From NCBI RefSeq assembly GCF_007827045.1, contig NZ_RPFW01000001.1, positions 1,216,519 through 1,280,518 on the forward strand: DNA of 64,000 nucleotides. The letters are read 5' to 3'. Made by a program: the position numbers and the translations under genes. Shown here piece by piece: positions 25,701 to 34,940 of the stretch; position 1 is the first letter of the stretch, and each line of letters opens with the position of its first letter. The notes under the pieces were generated by a model, which saw nothing but the letters and a program-made list of their open reading frames with translations, had not been told where the DNA came from and ran no database searches. Origin of the DNA: Trebonia kvetii (lineage in GTDB: Bacteria; Actinomycetota; Actinomycetes; Streptosporangiales; Streptosporangiaceae).

Positions 25701-26751
25701 GGACCTGCTCCTCTACTTCGTGGTGAGTTGACCGCCGCGCGATCGCGGCGGCGGCGATCCGGCCAGCCACGGCCGGCTGCTCGCGGGACAGGAAGGCGAG
25801 CGCCTGGCCGAGGCTGTCGATGCCGGCGTCGGAACCGAGGCCGGTGGCGACGAGCGCCCCGCAGGCGATGCCGAGCCACGCGGCGTCGACCGGGGCCACG
25901 CCGAGCAGCAGCCCGGCGAGCATGCCCGCGGTGAAGCCGTCGCCGCAGCCAGTGGTGTCCACCACGTCGACCTTGATGGCGGGCAGCGCCACCGGGGCGC
26001 CGCCGCCGCGCCAGGCGACCAGGCAGCCGTCCGCGCCGCAGGTGACGGCCACGCCGCCGGCGCCGAGCGCCAGCATGTCCTCGATGGCCGCCGTCAGGTC
26101 GTCGCGGCCGGTGAGCGCGAGAAGCTGGTCGCCGTTCGGCAGGAACCAGTCGGCCGCGGCGAGGACATCGCAGATCCGCTCCAGGTCGCGCGGGCTGCCT
26201 GGATGCAGCACGTCGACGGCGACAAGCACCCCCCCGTCCCGCGCCGCCGCGATCACCTGAGGCAGCCCGTCGCGGGCGAAGCCGCCGAGCGCGTCAGGCC
26301 CGCCGACGAGCAGCGCCCGGCTGCCGCGCACCCGCCACAGGTCCACGTCGGCCAGTTCGAGCAGCGACGTCGCGCCGGGCACGTGCAGCGTGGGGCGCTC
26401 GCCGTTGGGCCTGATCGGCAGGATGGTGGCCGATGTCTGCGCCGCGCTCTTGCGGCTTAGCCCGCCGGTGTCCACGCCGTGCCTGGTCATCGCGGCGACG
26501 ACCACGTCGCCTATCAGGTCGTCGCCGATCGCGCCGATCGCGTGCACCTCGGCGCCCAGCTTGGCCAGGTCCACGCCCGTGCCTGCCGCCGTGCCCGCGG
26601 CGGTGGCCTTGATCTCGGTGAGCCGGGCGCCGCCCTGGCCGGGCGGTATCACCTCGACCGGCCTGCCCAGCACGTCGAGAATGTGCGCACCGAGCACCGT
26701 GACCTGGCCAAGCAGCCCGGTCACCCGGGTGCTGCGCGGTTCGCTTGTCAT
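25693..26751 (-). CDS. PfkB-family carbohydrate kinase
   Basis: 352 aa. Ribokinase-fold motifs: an N-terminal VTVLGAHILDVLGRPVEVIPPGQ with the Gly-Gly substrate lid region, then AAGTAAGTGVDLAKLGAEVHAIGAIGDDLIGD. C-terminal VDTTGCGDGFTAGMLAGLLLG holds the catalytic Asp and ATP anion hole. It phosphorylates a sugar, nucleoside or sugar-like alcohol. It is the first gene of the minus-strand operon with the aminotransferase and permease, divergent from a TetR gene with a palindromic site between. The pairing of a sugar-type kinase with a transaminase and amine permease suggests catabolism of an amino-polyol or similar compound; this is inference. Confidence 0.88.
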   Translation of the reverse strand: MTSEPRSTRVTGLLGQVTVLGAHILDVLGRPVEVIPPGQGGARLTEIKATAAGTAAGTGVDLAKLGAEVHAIGAIGDDLIGDVVVAAMTRHGVDTGGLSRKSAAQTSATILPIRPNGERPTLHVPGATSLLELADVDLWRVRGSRALLVGGPDALGGFARDGLPQVIAAARDGGVLVAVDVLHPGSPRDLERICDVLAAADWFLPNGDQLLALTGRDDLTAAIEDMLALGAGGVAVTCGADGCLVAWRGGGAPVALPAIKVDVVDTTGCGDGFTAGMLAGLLLGVAPVDAAWLGIACGALVATGLGSDAGIDSLGQALAFLSREQPAVAGRIAAAAIARRSTHHEVEEQVHD

Positions 26752-26790
26752 CGGCGGTTCCTCGGGGTCCGTGCGGTACGTTGAGGGGAT

Positions 26791-26811
26791 ATTAGACGGA
26801 CGTCCGATAAA
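26791..26811. promoter_or_regulatory. Palindromic operator between pfkB-like and TetR genes
   Basis: The core CGGACGTCCG (26797-26806) is a perfect palindrome with outer TT/AA pairs, in the 103-bp divergent region. A run of seven A follows. It is a fit site for the adjacent TetR-family protein to control both directions. Confidence 0.6.
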
Positions 26812-26854
26812 AAAACAGAGTTAGGCCAGAACCGGTAGTGGGAGTCTGTGGGCC

Positions 26855-27451
26855 ATGCCAAAGATCGTCAACTGGGATGAGCGGCGCGACGAGATCCTGT
26901 CCGCCACCTGGCGGGTGATCGCGCGCGACGGCATCGCGAAGGCGACCGTCCGGGCCATCGCCCGGGAGGCGCACTGCTCGCCAGGCATCCTCGCACACTA
27001 TTTCGACGACAAGGCCGACATCCTCGGCTCGGCGCTCGTGCTGTCACACCGCCGGGTCGCGGCCCGGATGGAGACCAGCGCGGCCGGCCTGACCGGGCTA
27101 GCGGCGCTGCGCGTGATCATGCTCGAGGCGCTGCCGCTCGACGACGAGCGTGACCTCGAGGCGCGGATCGAGATCAGCTTCTGGGGGCGGGCCCTCGGCA
27201 ACCCAGAGATGCGCACGGTGCAGAACGCCGAGTTCGACCGGTTCGCCCGCCGGCTGCGCGCGCACCTCGCCCATGCGGGCGAGCAGGGCGAGCTCCGCGA
27301 CGGCCTGGACATCGACCTGGCGGCCCACCAGCTGCTCGTGCTGATCGACGGGCTCAGCGCGCAGCGCGTGCTGTACGCCGACCGTGTCACCGCGGAAAGG
27401 CAGCGGGAGATGCTGGACAGGCTGCTCGACAGCTTCCGCCCGGCCGGGTGA
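26855..27451 (+). CDS. TetR-family regulator (BetI-like)
   Basis: 198 aa. The DNA-binding part reads RRDEILSATWRVIARDGIAKATVRAIAREAHCSPGILAHYFDDKADIL, typical of the BetI/PsrA-like branch with 'CSPGILAHYF'. A C-terminal domain follows (EISFWGRALGNPEM). BetI-type proteins sense a substrate or catabolite of the divergent operon. The kinase-aminotransferase-permease operon is the obvious target, and the palindrome at 26797 the likely site. A strong hairpin follows the gene. Confidence 0.88.
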   Translation: MPKIVNWDERRDEILSATWRVIARDGIAKATVRAIAREAHCSPGILAHYFDDKADILGSALVLSHRRVAARMETSAAGLTGLAALRVIMLEALPLDDERDLEARIEISFWGRALGNPEMRTVQNAEFDRFARRLRAHLAHAGEQGELRDGLDIDLAAHQLLVLIDGLSAQRVLYADRVTAERQREMLDRLLDSFRPAG

Positions 27452-27475
27452 CGACGTTGGCGTGGGCGTGATAAC

Positions 27476-27520
27476 CGAACCCGTTCGGGATAGAGATCTG
27501 GAATATCCCGAACGGGTTCG
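27476..27520. terminator. Perfect 17-bp hairpin between convergent genes
   Basis: CGAACCCGTTCGGGATA (27476-27492) and TATCCCGAACGGGTTCG (27504-27520) around an 11-nt loop, between the TetR gene and the secreted-protein gene. Same core as the hairpins at 8.1 and 49.7 kb. Confidence 0.85.
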
Positions 27521-27538
27521 TGGTGACTCCGGTATCCC

Positions 27539-29548
27539 CTATTTCTCCACCATGAGGTACAGCCAGCCGCTGTCGCCGCTCGCATTGGTCTTGCTGCCGC
27601 TGACGTAATCGGCGCGGACCCGGTACGGGACGCCGAGCCGCGCCATGCCGAGTGCGAGGCGGACCGTCGCCTTGCTCGTGGCGCTGAGCTTCGTGCAGGC
27701 GGTCGTGGTGCTGGCGTGCCAGGCGCCGTTGGCGAACACCTGCAGCTCCGCCTTGACGCACTCGCCAGGGTGGCCGGGCGTCACCGTCGCGGCGACGGTG
27801 ACCTTGCCGGTGTGGTGGTAGAGCCGGTAGGTGGTGCCGCCGGACTTCTTGGTGCCGTACTGCCCGCTCAGCGTCTCGGTGACCTGCGCGCGGACCGACG
27901 CGGCGGCGGCGGCGCTGACCGCGACGTCATCCGCGTCGCCGGCGAACTTGGCGAGGAAGGTGCTGCTCCGCAGTGCGGTCCAGGCGACGGACAGCTGGCC
28001 CTTGCCGTTGACCTTGCCGCTCGCGAGGACCCTGCTCTTCCCGCCGTTGACCTGCGCGTAGATCGTCACTGCTCGGTTGCCGTGGGTGGCGCCGAGGGTG
28101 GCGGTCAGGTGCACCACGCTGTTGTAGCCGACCGTGGAACTGGCCGGGGTGAGCGTCAGCGCGGGGGTGTCCTTGACGACCGTGGCCTTCGCGGCGACCG
28201 ACGTGGCGCCGCTCGTCGCCGTGTAGGTGTAGCTGCCCACAGCCGTGGGCGTGTCGGTGGCCGTGAAGGCGCCGGCGCTCGACGGCGTGACGGTCTTGAC
28301 GGTCACCGTGCCGCCCGGACCGGTCCTCTTGATGCTGACCGGGGCCGTGTCCGCCGCTCCGCCGGGGAGCAGCGAGAAGCCGGTGAGCTTTACCGGCTTG
28401 CCGAAGGCGGTCTTGGCGGTGGCGGAGAACTTCACCGTCGGCCGCAGCAGCTCCGCCTTGCTGAAGATCTGCACCGTGTAGGTCTTCGCCGTGACCGACT
28501 GGGACACGGCGGCGAGGCTCGGCCCGCCCGCGGTGTCCACCCACTCAAGGCCGTAGGCCTCGTCCGTCTTGTTGCCCGTGGTGACCGCGAAGGTGTTGAG
28601 CAGGGTCCCGTTCGCCTTGTAGACGTAGATGCTGGTCCGGTTGGCGACCGCCACGGACCCGTCGGCGTCCACCGCGACCGCGATGGCCTGCGAGGTGCCG
28701 GCGCCATTGGCGTTGTAGGCGGCTACCCCGGTGGCGAGGTCCGCGGTGCCGTACTCCTGCACGCTGCCGGGCCCGTCGCAGCCGGCCGCGAACCGCTGGC
28801 CGCCGGGCACGACCGCGACCTCGCCGAGGTAGGTGCACGCGTTCCCGCCAGAGCCGAGTGCGCCCTGCGCGGCGATCGGCGTGGCCGGGTCGGTTCCGGT
28901 GTTGTAGCTGGCGGCCTCGGACGGGGAATCATACGAGACCGCGACGAGCACGCCGGTGTCCTGCGGGTCGGCGGCGAGGTCCACCGACTTATCCCAGGTG
29001 CCGGGCGCCGCGGCGGGCTCGAACGTGCCGTTGTCCGCCAGGTTGATGGCGCCGATCGCCACGGTAGTGACGGCGGCCACCGTCGAACTGTAGGCGACCC
29101 ACACCTTGCCGCTCTGCGCTGCCAGGGATCCCGGCTGGTCGCCCGCCGCAAGCGGGTAGAAGGTCTGCTTCACCGGCCCGCTGGCGATCGACGACACCGT
29201 GATGGCCGCGACGGAGCCCGCATTGGCTCCCGAGTTGACCGAGGCGTACAGGGTGGCGCCGTCCGGGGAGAGCGCGAGCGCGCCGATCCCGTCCGCGGCG
29301 TCGACGGTCGTGAGCTGCTGCCCGGCGACATTGCAGACGATGATCCCGCCTTCGGCCGCGATGAACACGTAGCCGTTGCCGCCGAGCGTGTCGGGCAGCG
29401 TCTGGTTCAGGTAGGTCACGCTGGCGGGCAGTGAGATGACGGCGTCGGCCCTGGCGCTCGTGCCGCTCCCCGCCAGCAGCACGCCACCGGTGGCCAGCAG
29501 CAACGCGCCCGCGATCCCCGCCGACCTGAACTTCCAGTTTCGTCGCAC
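27539..29548 (-). CDS. Secreted beta-propeller/Ig-like repeat protein
   Basis: 669 aa. Signal peptide: basic MRRNWKFR, hydrophobic GIAGALLLATGGVLLAG, cleavage near ARADA. Residues ~45-370 are propeller-like with 'ALALSPDGATLYAS', 'YVFIAAEGGIIVCN' and 'AVAVDADGSVAVANRTSIYVY'. Residues ~375-560 hold two Ig-like beta-sandwich repeats (FGKPVKLTGFSLLPGG, GSYTYTATSG; YNSVVHLTATLGA, RVLASGKVNGKGQLS). The C-terminus has two Cys about 28 residues apart (GECVKAEL, TTTACTKL) that may form a disulphide. No catalytic site seen; an extracellular surface or scaffold role is inferred. No LPXTG anchor. Confidence 0.75.
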   Translation of the reverse strand: MRRNWKFRSAGIAGALLLATGGVLLAGSGTSARADAVISLPASVTYLNQTLPDTLGGNGYVFIAAEGGIIVCNVAGQQLTTVDAADGIGALALSPDGATLYASVNSGANAGSVAAITVSSIASGPVKQTFYPLAAGDQPGSLAAQSGKVWVAYSSTVAAVTTVAIGAINLADNGTFEPAAAPGTWDKSVDLAADPQDTGVLVAVSYDSPSEAASYNTGTDPATPIAAQGALGSGGNACTYLGEVAVVPGGQRFAAGCDGPGSVQEYGTADLATGVAAYNANGAGTSQAIAVAVDADGSVAVANRTSIYVYKANGTLLNTFAVTTGNKTDEAYGLEWVDTAGGPSLAAVSQSVTAKTYTVQIFSKAELLRPTVKFSATAKTAFGKPVKLTGFSLLPGGAADTAPVSIKRTGPGGTVTVKTVTPSSAGAFTATDTPTAVGSYTYTATSGATSVAAKATVVKDTPALTLTPASSTVGYNSVVHLTATLGATHGNRAVTIYAQVNGGKSRVLASGKVNGKGQLSVAWTALRSSTFLAKFAGDADDVAVSAAAAASVRAQVTETLSGQYGTKKSGGTTYRLYHHTGKVTVAATVTPGHPGECVKAELQVFANGAWHASTTTACTKLSATSKATVRLALGMARLGVPYRVRADYVSGSKTNASGDSGWLYLMVEK

Positions 29549-29686
29549 AGCTCGCTCCCGCCCGCTCAGAAGACCAACACGGGAACGGTAGCGGCCGGAG
29601 GTTCCGAGGGATCAGGCTTGCCCAGGAATGATCAGAAAACGCAACAAAGCAGCCCGCATCGCGGGGGTACGTTCCTCGGGGCGCGG

Positions 29687-31327
29687 CTAGGGGGCGATGG
29701 CGGCGGCGACGATGGCGCGGGCCTCTTCCTGGATGGCGGCGAGGTGCTCGGCGCCGCGGAAGGACTCGGCGTACAGCTTGTAGACGTCCTCGGTGCCCGA
29801 CGGGCGGGCGGCGAACCAGCCGGACTCGGTGACAACCTTGAGCCCGCCGATCGGCGCATCGTTTCCCGGTGCCGAGGTCAGCGTCGCCAGGATCTTCTCA
29901 CCGGCAAGATCGCCCGCCGGAACCTGCTCCGGCGACAGCCTGCCGAGTGCCGCCTTCTGGTCCCGCGTGGCGGGCGTGTCGACCCTGGCGTAGACCGGCG
30001 CGCCGTACTGCTTGGTGAGTCCGTCGTAGAGCTGGGACGGCGTCTGGCCGGTGACCGCGGTGATCTCCGAGGCGAGCAGCGCCAGGATGATCCCGTCCTT
30101 GTCGGTCGTCCACACCGACCCGTCGCGCTGCAGGAAGGAGGCCCCTGCGCTCTCCTCGCCGCCGAAGGCCACCGAGCCGTCGAGCAGCCCGGGCACGAAC
30201 CACTTGAACCCGACGGGCACCTCGAGGAGCCTCCGGCCGAGGCCGGCCGTCACCCGGTCGATCATCGAGGAGCTGACCAGCGTCTTGCCGACCGCGGCGG
30301 CTTCCGGCCAGCCGCTCCGGTGCCGGTACAGGTAGTCGATGGCGACCACGAGGTAGTGGTTGGGGTTGAGCAGCCCCGCGTCCGGCGTGACGATCCCGTG
30401 CCGGTCGGAGTCGGTGTCGTTGCCCGTCGCGATCGTGAAGTTGTGCTGGCGGCGGATCAGGCTGGCCATCGCGTAAGGCGACGAGCAGTCCATCCGGATC
30501 TTGCCGTCCCAGTCCAGGGTCATGAACCGGAAGGTCGGGTCCACCTCGGGGTTGACCACCGTGAGGTCGAGGCCGTAGTGGGCGCCGATCTCGCCCCAGT
30601 ACGCGACGCTCGCGCCGCCGAGCGGGTCGGCGCCGATGCGGATTCCCGCGCCGCGGATGGCGGCCATGTCGACCACGCCGTCCAGGGCGGCGACGTAGCT
30701 GCCGAGGAAGTCGAAGGTGCCGCTGGTTTCCGCGGCGACGGCCTTGGCGTAGGGCACCCGGCGCACGCCGCGCAGCCCGTCGGCGAGCAGTTCGTTCGCC
30801 CGGTCCTGGATCACCTTCGTGACGTCGGTGCCCGCCGGGCCGCCGTCCGGCGGGTTGTACTTGAAGCCGCCGTCGGCCGGCGGGTTGTGCGAGGGCGTGA
30901 CCACGATCCCGTCGGCCCTGGGCCCGGAGCTGTCCGCGTTGTACACCAGGATCGCCCGTGAGATGGCGGGGGTGGGCGTGTAGCCGGCCCGCGAGTCGGT
31001 CAGCACCCGCACGCCGTTGGCGGCGAGCACCTCGAGGGCGCTGACCTGAGCGGGCTCGGCCAGCGCGTGCGTGTCGGCGCCGAGGTAGAGCGGGCCGTCG
31101 ATGCCCTGGCTCGCCCGGTACTCGCAGATCGCCTGCGTGGTGGCGAGGATGTGGTCCTCGTTGAACGTCGCGGTGAACGCGGATCCGCGGTGCCCGGACG
31201 TGCCGAACGACACGCGCTGCGCGACGTCGCCAGGGTCGGGGTGCACCGTGTAGTAGGCGGTGACCAGCTTCGCGACGTTTACCAGGTCGCCAGGGGCAGC
31301 GGGCTGCCCAGCACGAGGATCGGCCAT
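29687..31327 (-). CDS. pgm: Phosphoglucomutase (alpha-D-glucose type)
   Basis: 546 aa, the full length of the bacterial Pgm family. [20 protein letters not shown] at the N-terminus, the phospho-serine loop [12 protein letters not shown], the metal loop [11 protein letters not shown], the sugar-specificity loop [16 protein letters not shown] and the C-terminal phosphate-binding [15 protein letters not shown] are all intact. It interconverts glucose-1-phosphate and glucose-6-phosphate in the cytoplasm, for glycogen, trehalose and cell-wall sugar nucleotides. Divergent from the PadR gene. Single-gene unit; the upstream 138-bp gap holds no recognisable signal. Confidence 0.95.
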   Translation of the reverse strand: MADPRAGQPAAPGDLVNVAKLVTAYYTVHPDPGDVAQRVSFGTSGHRGSAFTATFNEDHILATTQAICEYRASQGIDGPLYLGADTHALAEPAQVSALEVLAANGVRVLTDSRAGYTPTPAISRAILVYNADSSGPRADGIVVTPSHNPPADGGFKYNPPDGGPAGTDVTKVIQDRANELLADGLRGVRRVPYAKAVAAETSGTFDFLGSYVAALDGVVDMAAIRGAGIRIGADPLGGASVAYWGEIGAHYGLDLTVVNPEVDPTFRFMTLDWDGKIRMDCSSPYAMASLIRRQHNFTIATGNDTDSDRHGIVTPDAGLLNPNHYLVVAIDYLYRHRSGWPEAAAVGKTLVSSSMIDRVTAGLGRRLLEVPVGFKWFVPGLLDGSVAFGGEESAGASFLQRDGSVWTTDKDGIILALLASEITAVTGQTPSQLYDGLTKQYGAPVYARVDTPATRDQKAALGRLSPEQVPAGDLAGEKILATLTSAPGNDAPIGGLKVVTESGWFAARPSGTEDVYKLYAESFRGAEHLAAIQEEARAIVAAAIAP

Positions 31328-31398
31328 GCGGCAATCCTGGCACAGCGGGCCGCGCCGCCCGTCAGTCCCCGTGCTTGTTCCGGCTCCCGCCTCGATAT

Positions 31399-31427
31399 TT
31401 GCTCAGTGTATACACCGAGTGTATATT
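31399..31427 (+). promoter_or_regulatory. PadR gene promoter with overlapping operator repeats
   Basis: TTGCTC (31399-31404), a 17-nt spacer, then TATATT (31422-31427), 6 nt before the ATG at 31434, so the mRNA is probably leaderless. The spacer holds AGTGTATA twice (31405-31412, 31418-31425) and the palindrome GTGTATACAC (31406-31415). These fit autoregulation by PadR. Confidence 0.65.
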
Positions 31428-31433
31428 GCTGGC

Positions 31434-31961
31434 ATGAGCGTTCCCCTCACCCTGCTTGGCCTGCTTGAACGGGAGCCGAGCCACGGCTACGACCTCAAGC
31501 GCGACTACGACGCCTTCTTCGGGCGCGGCAAGCAGCTGCCGTTCGGCCAGGTCTACGCCACGCTCGGGCGGCTCGCCAGGGACGGCAAGGTCGTCGCGGG
31601 CGGCGCCGAGCCGGGCGAGGGTCCGGAACGCAAGCGGTACGCGATCACCGACACCGGCAGGACCGAGGTGGACGCTTGGCTGGCCGAGCCGGTGGAGCCA
31701 GAACCGCACCTGCAAACGGTGCTGTTCGCCAAGGTGACGCTGGCGCTCATGCTCGGCAAGCCCGCCTCCGCCTACCTCGACACCCAGCGCGCCGCACACA
31801 TTAGGCGCATGCAGCAGCTCACCGAGATCAAGCGCAGCGGGCCGCTCGTCGACACGCTGCTCGCCGACCATGCTCTCTTCCACCTGGAGGCGGACCTCCG
31901 GTGGATCGACCTCACGTCAGCCCGGCTCAAGGAACTAGCCGAGGCGGTAAGGAAGCCATGA
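31434..31961 (+). CDS. PadR-family transcriptional regulator
   Basis: 175 aa. The winged helix at the N-terminus reads LTLLGLLEREPSHGYDLKRDYDAFFG, with FGQVYATLGRLARDGKV, then ERKRYAITDTGRTEVDAWLAEPV, typical of PadR; the C-terminal helices form the PadR-C/Vir dimer arm. The start at 31434 is set by the TATATT hexamer 6 nt upstream; the longer ORF upstream overlaps pgm. The stop overlaps the ABC ATPase start (ATGA 31958-31961). PadR proteins typically repress linked drug or lipid efflux genes until a ligand binds. Confidence 0.9.
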   Translation: MSVPLTLLGLLEREPSHGYDLKRDYDAFFGRGKQLPFGQVYATLGRLARDGKVVAGGAEPGEGPERKRYAITDTGRTEVDAWLAEPVEPEPHLQTVLFAKVTLALMLGKPASAYLDTQRAAHIRRMQQLTEIKRSGPLVDTLLADHALFHLEADLRWIDLTSARLKELAEAVRKP

Positions 31962-32707
31962 ACATCCCTGCGGTATCCGTCAGCACCGGCCGCGGCAGCC
32001 TGGTGGAGGCGCGCGGCATCCAGAAGTCCTTCGGCCAGACCCCCGCGCTGCGCGGTGCGAGCCTGACCGTCCCCCAGGGCGAGATCGTCGCGATCATGGG
32101 CCCGAGCGGTTCAGGCAAGTCCACCCTGCTGCACTGCCTGGCCGGCATCTACACCCCCGACCAGGGAGAGGCGCTGTTCGACGGGCGGCCGCTCAACGCG
32201 ATGAGCGAGGCCGAGCGCACCCGGCTGCGCCGCACCGCGTTCGGCTTCGTCTTCCAGTTCGGTCAGCTCGTGCCCGAGCTCACCGCCGCCGACAACGTGG
32301 CGCTGCCGCTGCTGCTGAACAGGACCAAGCGCAAGGTGGCCTACAAGACCGCCGACACCTGGCTGGACAAGCTCGGCATCGGCGACAAGGGCGGCAGGCG
32401 GACCGGCGAGCTGTCCGGCGGCGAGGCGCAGCGCGTCGCGGTCGCCCGGGCGCTCGCCCTGGCACCCAACGTCATCTTCGCCGACGAGCCGACCGGGTCC
32501 CTCGACTCGCTGACCGGCGAGAAGGTGATGGACCTGCTGACCGGCCTCGCCCGCGAGCAGGGCACCACGGTGATCGTGGTCACGCATGACGCGCGGGTCG
32601 CCGCGTACGCCGACCGGGTTGCCCTGGTGCGCGACGGCATCGTCTCCTCCATCGACCTCTCGGTGCCCGATGCCTCGGCCGCTGCCGCCGCGAAGGGTGC
32701 GGTGTGA
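31958..32707 (+). CDS. ABC exporter ATP-binding protein (MacB/LolD type)
   Basis: 249 aa from ATG 31958. Walker A IMGPSGSGKSTLLHCLAG, Q-loop GFVFQFGQLVPELTAADNVALP, signature LSGGEAQRVAVARAL, Walker B IFADEPTGSLD, switch His in VVTHDARVAAYADR. This is the ATPase of a type VII mechanotransmitting ABC system that works with an FtsX-like permease. Coupled to PadR by a 4-bp overlap and to the permease by TGATG, so the three are one operon. Confidence 0.92.
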   Translation: MNIPAVSVSTGRGSLVEARGIQKSFGQTPALRGASLTVPQGEIVAIMGPSGSGKSTLLHCLAGIYTPDQGEALFDGRPLNAMSEAERTRLRRTAFGFVFQFGQLVPELTAADNVALPLLLNRTKRKVAYKTADTWLDKLGIGDKGGRRTGELSGGEAQRVAVARALALAPNVIFADEPTGSLDSLTGEKVMDLLTGLAREQGTTVIVVTHDARVAAYADRVALVRDGIVSSIDLSVPDASAAAAAKGAV

Positions 32708-34899
32708 TGCTCCGCCTCGGCTTCCAGCTCACCCTGCACAGCGGCAGGGAGGCCCTGGTCCGGCTGCTGATCACCGCGGCCGCGGTGGCCGTCGGTGTCG
32801 CGCTGCTGCTCGGTGTGCTCGCCGAGTATCACGCCTTCCAGTCCAGCGCCAACAAGCGGTGCTGGTCCTGCACGCAGGGCTCTTACGTTCCGAGCACGCT
32901 GCCGGCGCACGGCGAGCTGTGGAACAACAGCGTGGACTTCTACCAGGGCCAGACGATCAGCCGGCTCGACGTCGCGGCCCTCGGCCCGGACGCGCCGGTG
33001 CCGCCGGGCATCACGCACCTGCCGCCCGCCGGTGAGTACTACGCATCTCCCGCGCTCGCCGCGCTGATCGGGAGCGTGCCCGCCGGTCAGCTCGGCGCGC
33101 GGTTCCCCGGGACGATGACCGGCACGATCGGCCAGGCTGGCCTGCACGGCGCCGGCGATCTCGCGATCTACATCGGGCACACACCCGCGCAGGTCAACAG
33201 CATCCCAGGCACCACGTGGGTCACCTCGGTCAACAGCGCACCCGAGCAGGCGGTGTTCACCCCGTTCTTCAGGTACGCGTTCGCCATCGGCGTGCTCGCG
33301 GTGCTGTTCCCCATGCTGGTGCTGATCAGCACGGCGACCAGGCTCGCCGCCGGCCGGCGCGAGGAGCGGTTCGCCGCACTCCGGCTGGTCGGCGGGACAC
33401 CGGGCGACATCAGGACCATCGCCGCCATCGAGTCCGTGATCGGCGCATTCCTCGGCGCGGTGCTCGGCACGGGCATCTTCCTGCTGGTCCGGCCGGCGCT
33501 CGCTGGGACAGCGCTGATCGGGACGCAGTACTTCGAGTCTGACCTGACGCCCACCGCGGCCAGCTACGGCGCGATGCTCGTCGGCGTGCCGGTCGCGGCG
33601 GCCATCGCCGCGCTGCTATCGCTGCGCCGGGTGCAGATCTCACCGCTCGGTGTTACCCGGCGGGCCACGCCCAAGCCGCCCGGGTGGTGGCGGCTGCTCG
33701 CGCTGGTGATCGGCGTCGGCGTCTTCGTCTACGGGCTGAGCAAGACCAGCAGGGAGAGCATCGGCGCACCCGCCTATCCTGGCCTGCTGCTCACCATGAT
33801 CGGCATCGTGATCGCCGGGCCCTGGCTCACCGCGCAGTCGGCGCGGCTCTTCGGCAGGGCCGCGCGCGGATCGTCGGCGCTGCTTGCCACCAGGCGGCTC
33901 GCCGACAACCCGAAGGGCGCCTTCCGCGCGGTCACCGGGCTGGTGCTCGCGGTCTTCCTCGGCACCATGGTCGGCGTGTTCGTGCCGGCCATGAACGCGC
34001 TCCAGTCACCCCCGTCGGCCGGGGCACTGAGCGACATACTCACGGGCCAGGTCGGGCTGCCCGCGGCGGCGGGCCAGCGGCTCATCGGCGGACTCAGGAC
34101 CATACCCGGCGCCGGCGTCTACCCGCTGTATGACCTGACGGGCGGAGGCGAACCGAGGATGGTCGCCGTCAGCTGCGCGGACCTGCGCGCGATACGCGGT
34201 CTCGGGCAGTGCGCGCCAGGCCTTCGCGCGGTGCAGGTCCAGGACGACTCGATCTTCGACGACAATCCGAGGTTCGGCGATCGGACGATCGCCGACTCCT
34301 CCTCCCCCGCCTACACGGGGAACCCGGCGGCGCTGCCGCTGCAGACGGTGCTTGTCAAGGTGAACAGCCCCGCGACGCTCGAACGGGTCCGCACCTACCT
34401 CGCCGTCCACGCGCCACCGCAGGTCGGCGGCGACGCACAGAACTTGCCGACGCCGCCGCGGACGTTCGGCGAGACGCTCCAGATCAGGGCCGAGCGGCTC
34501 ACCACGTTCGAGAAGATCCTCTACGCGGCCGTCGCGCTCACGCTGATCGTGGCCGGCTGCAGCCTGGCGGTCTCGATCGGCGGCAGCCTCGTCGACAGGA
34601 AGCGCCCGTTCACCCTGCTGCGAGTGAGCGGCACTCAGGCGGGCGTACTGGCGCGGGTCGTGCTGATCGAGGCGGCGGTGCCGCTTGTCGCCGCCACCGT
34701 GGTCGCGGCGGGCGTCGCCTACGGCACGGCCGTGACGGCGGTCATGCGGCTGACGCCGGCCGGCACCGGCGTACCGCTCCTCGGCCGCGACTACTACACG
34801 ATCATGGGCATCGGCCTGGCGATCGCGTTCGGCGTCATCACGCTGACGCTGCCGCTGCTGCGCAGGATGACCGCCCCCGCGGCGATCCGCTTCGAATAG
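32707..34899 (+). CDS. FtsX-like ABC permease
   Basis: 730 aa from ATG 32707 (GTG 32704 possible). Eight or more predicted transmembrane helices in two FtsX-type blocks: after a first helix (~15-40), a large extracytoplasmic domain (~45-185, with an early CWSCTQGSY pair of Cys), then LVLISTATRLAAGRREERFAALRLVGGTPGDIRTIAAIESVIGAFLG, parts of which are the family coupling helix. A second half repeats this: SLAVSIGGSLVDRKRPFTLLRVSGTQAGVL. Such exporters expel peptides, macrolides or lipids, or transmit a signal. It is followed by two lipoprotein genes that might work on the same surface process. Confidence 0.88.
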   Translation: MLRLGFQLTLHSGREALVRLLITAAAVAVGVALLLGVLAEYHAFQSSANKRCWSCTQGSYVPSTLPAHGELWNNSVDFYQGQTISRLDVAALGPDAPVPPGITHLPPAGEYYASPALAALIGSVPAGQLGARFPGTMTGTIGQAGLHGAGDLAIYIGHTPAQVNSIPGTTWVTSVNSAPEQAVFTPFFRYAFAIGVLAVLFPMLVLISTATRLAAGRREERFAALRLVGGTPGDIRTIAAIESVIGAFLGAVLGTGIFLLVRPALAGTALIGTQYFESDLTPTAASYGAMLVGVPVAAAIAALLSLRRVQISPLGVTRRATPKPPGWWRLLALVIGVGVFVYGLSKTSRESIGAPAYPGLLLTMIGIVIAGPWLTAQSARLFGRAARGSSALLATRRLADNPKGAFRAVTGLVLAVFLGTMVGVFVPAMNALQSPPSAGALSDILTGQVGLPAAAGQRLIGGLRTIPGAGVYPLYDLTGGGEPRMVAVSCADLRAIRGLGQCAPGLRAVQVQDDSIFDDNPRFGDRTIADSSSPAYTGNPAALPLQTVLVKVNSPATLERVRTYLAVHAPPQVGGDAQNLPTPPRTFGETLQIRAERLTTFEKILYAAVALTLIVAGCSLAVSIGGSLVDRKRPFTLLRVSGTQAGVLARVVLIEAAVPLVAATVVAAGVAYGTAVTAVMRLTPAGTGVPLLGRDYYTIMGIGLAIAFGVITLTLPLLRRMTAPAAIRFE

Positions 34900-34940
34900 C
34901 CGCGGTCCGTACCGCCACGACGGTTTCCGAGGAGGCCAGC

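Noticed and set aside
27716..29434. 572-codon plus-strand frame
   Set aside because: Antisense to the secreted propeller/Ig protein; Arg/Gly/Val shadow with no motifs.
29898..31343. 481-codon minus-strand frame in another phase of pgm
   Set aside because: Arg/Pro-rich shadow of the intact phosphoglucomutase frame.
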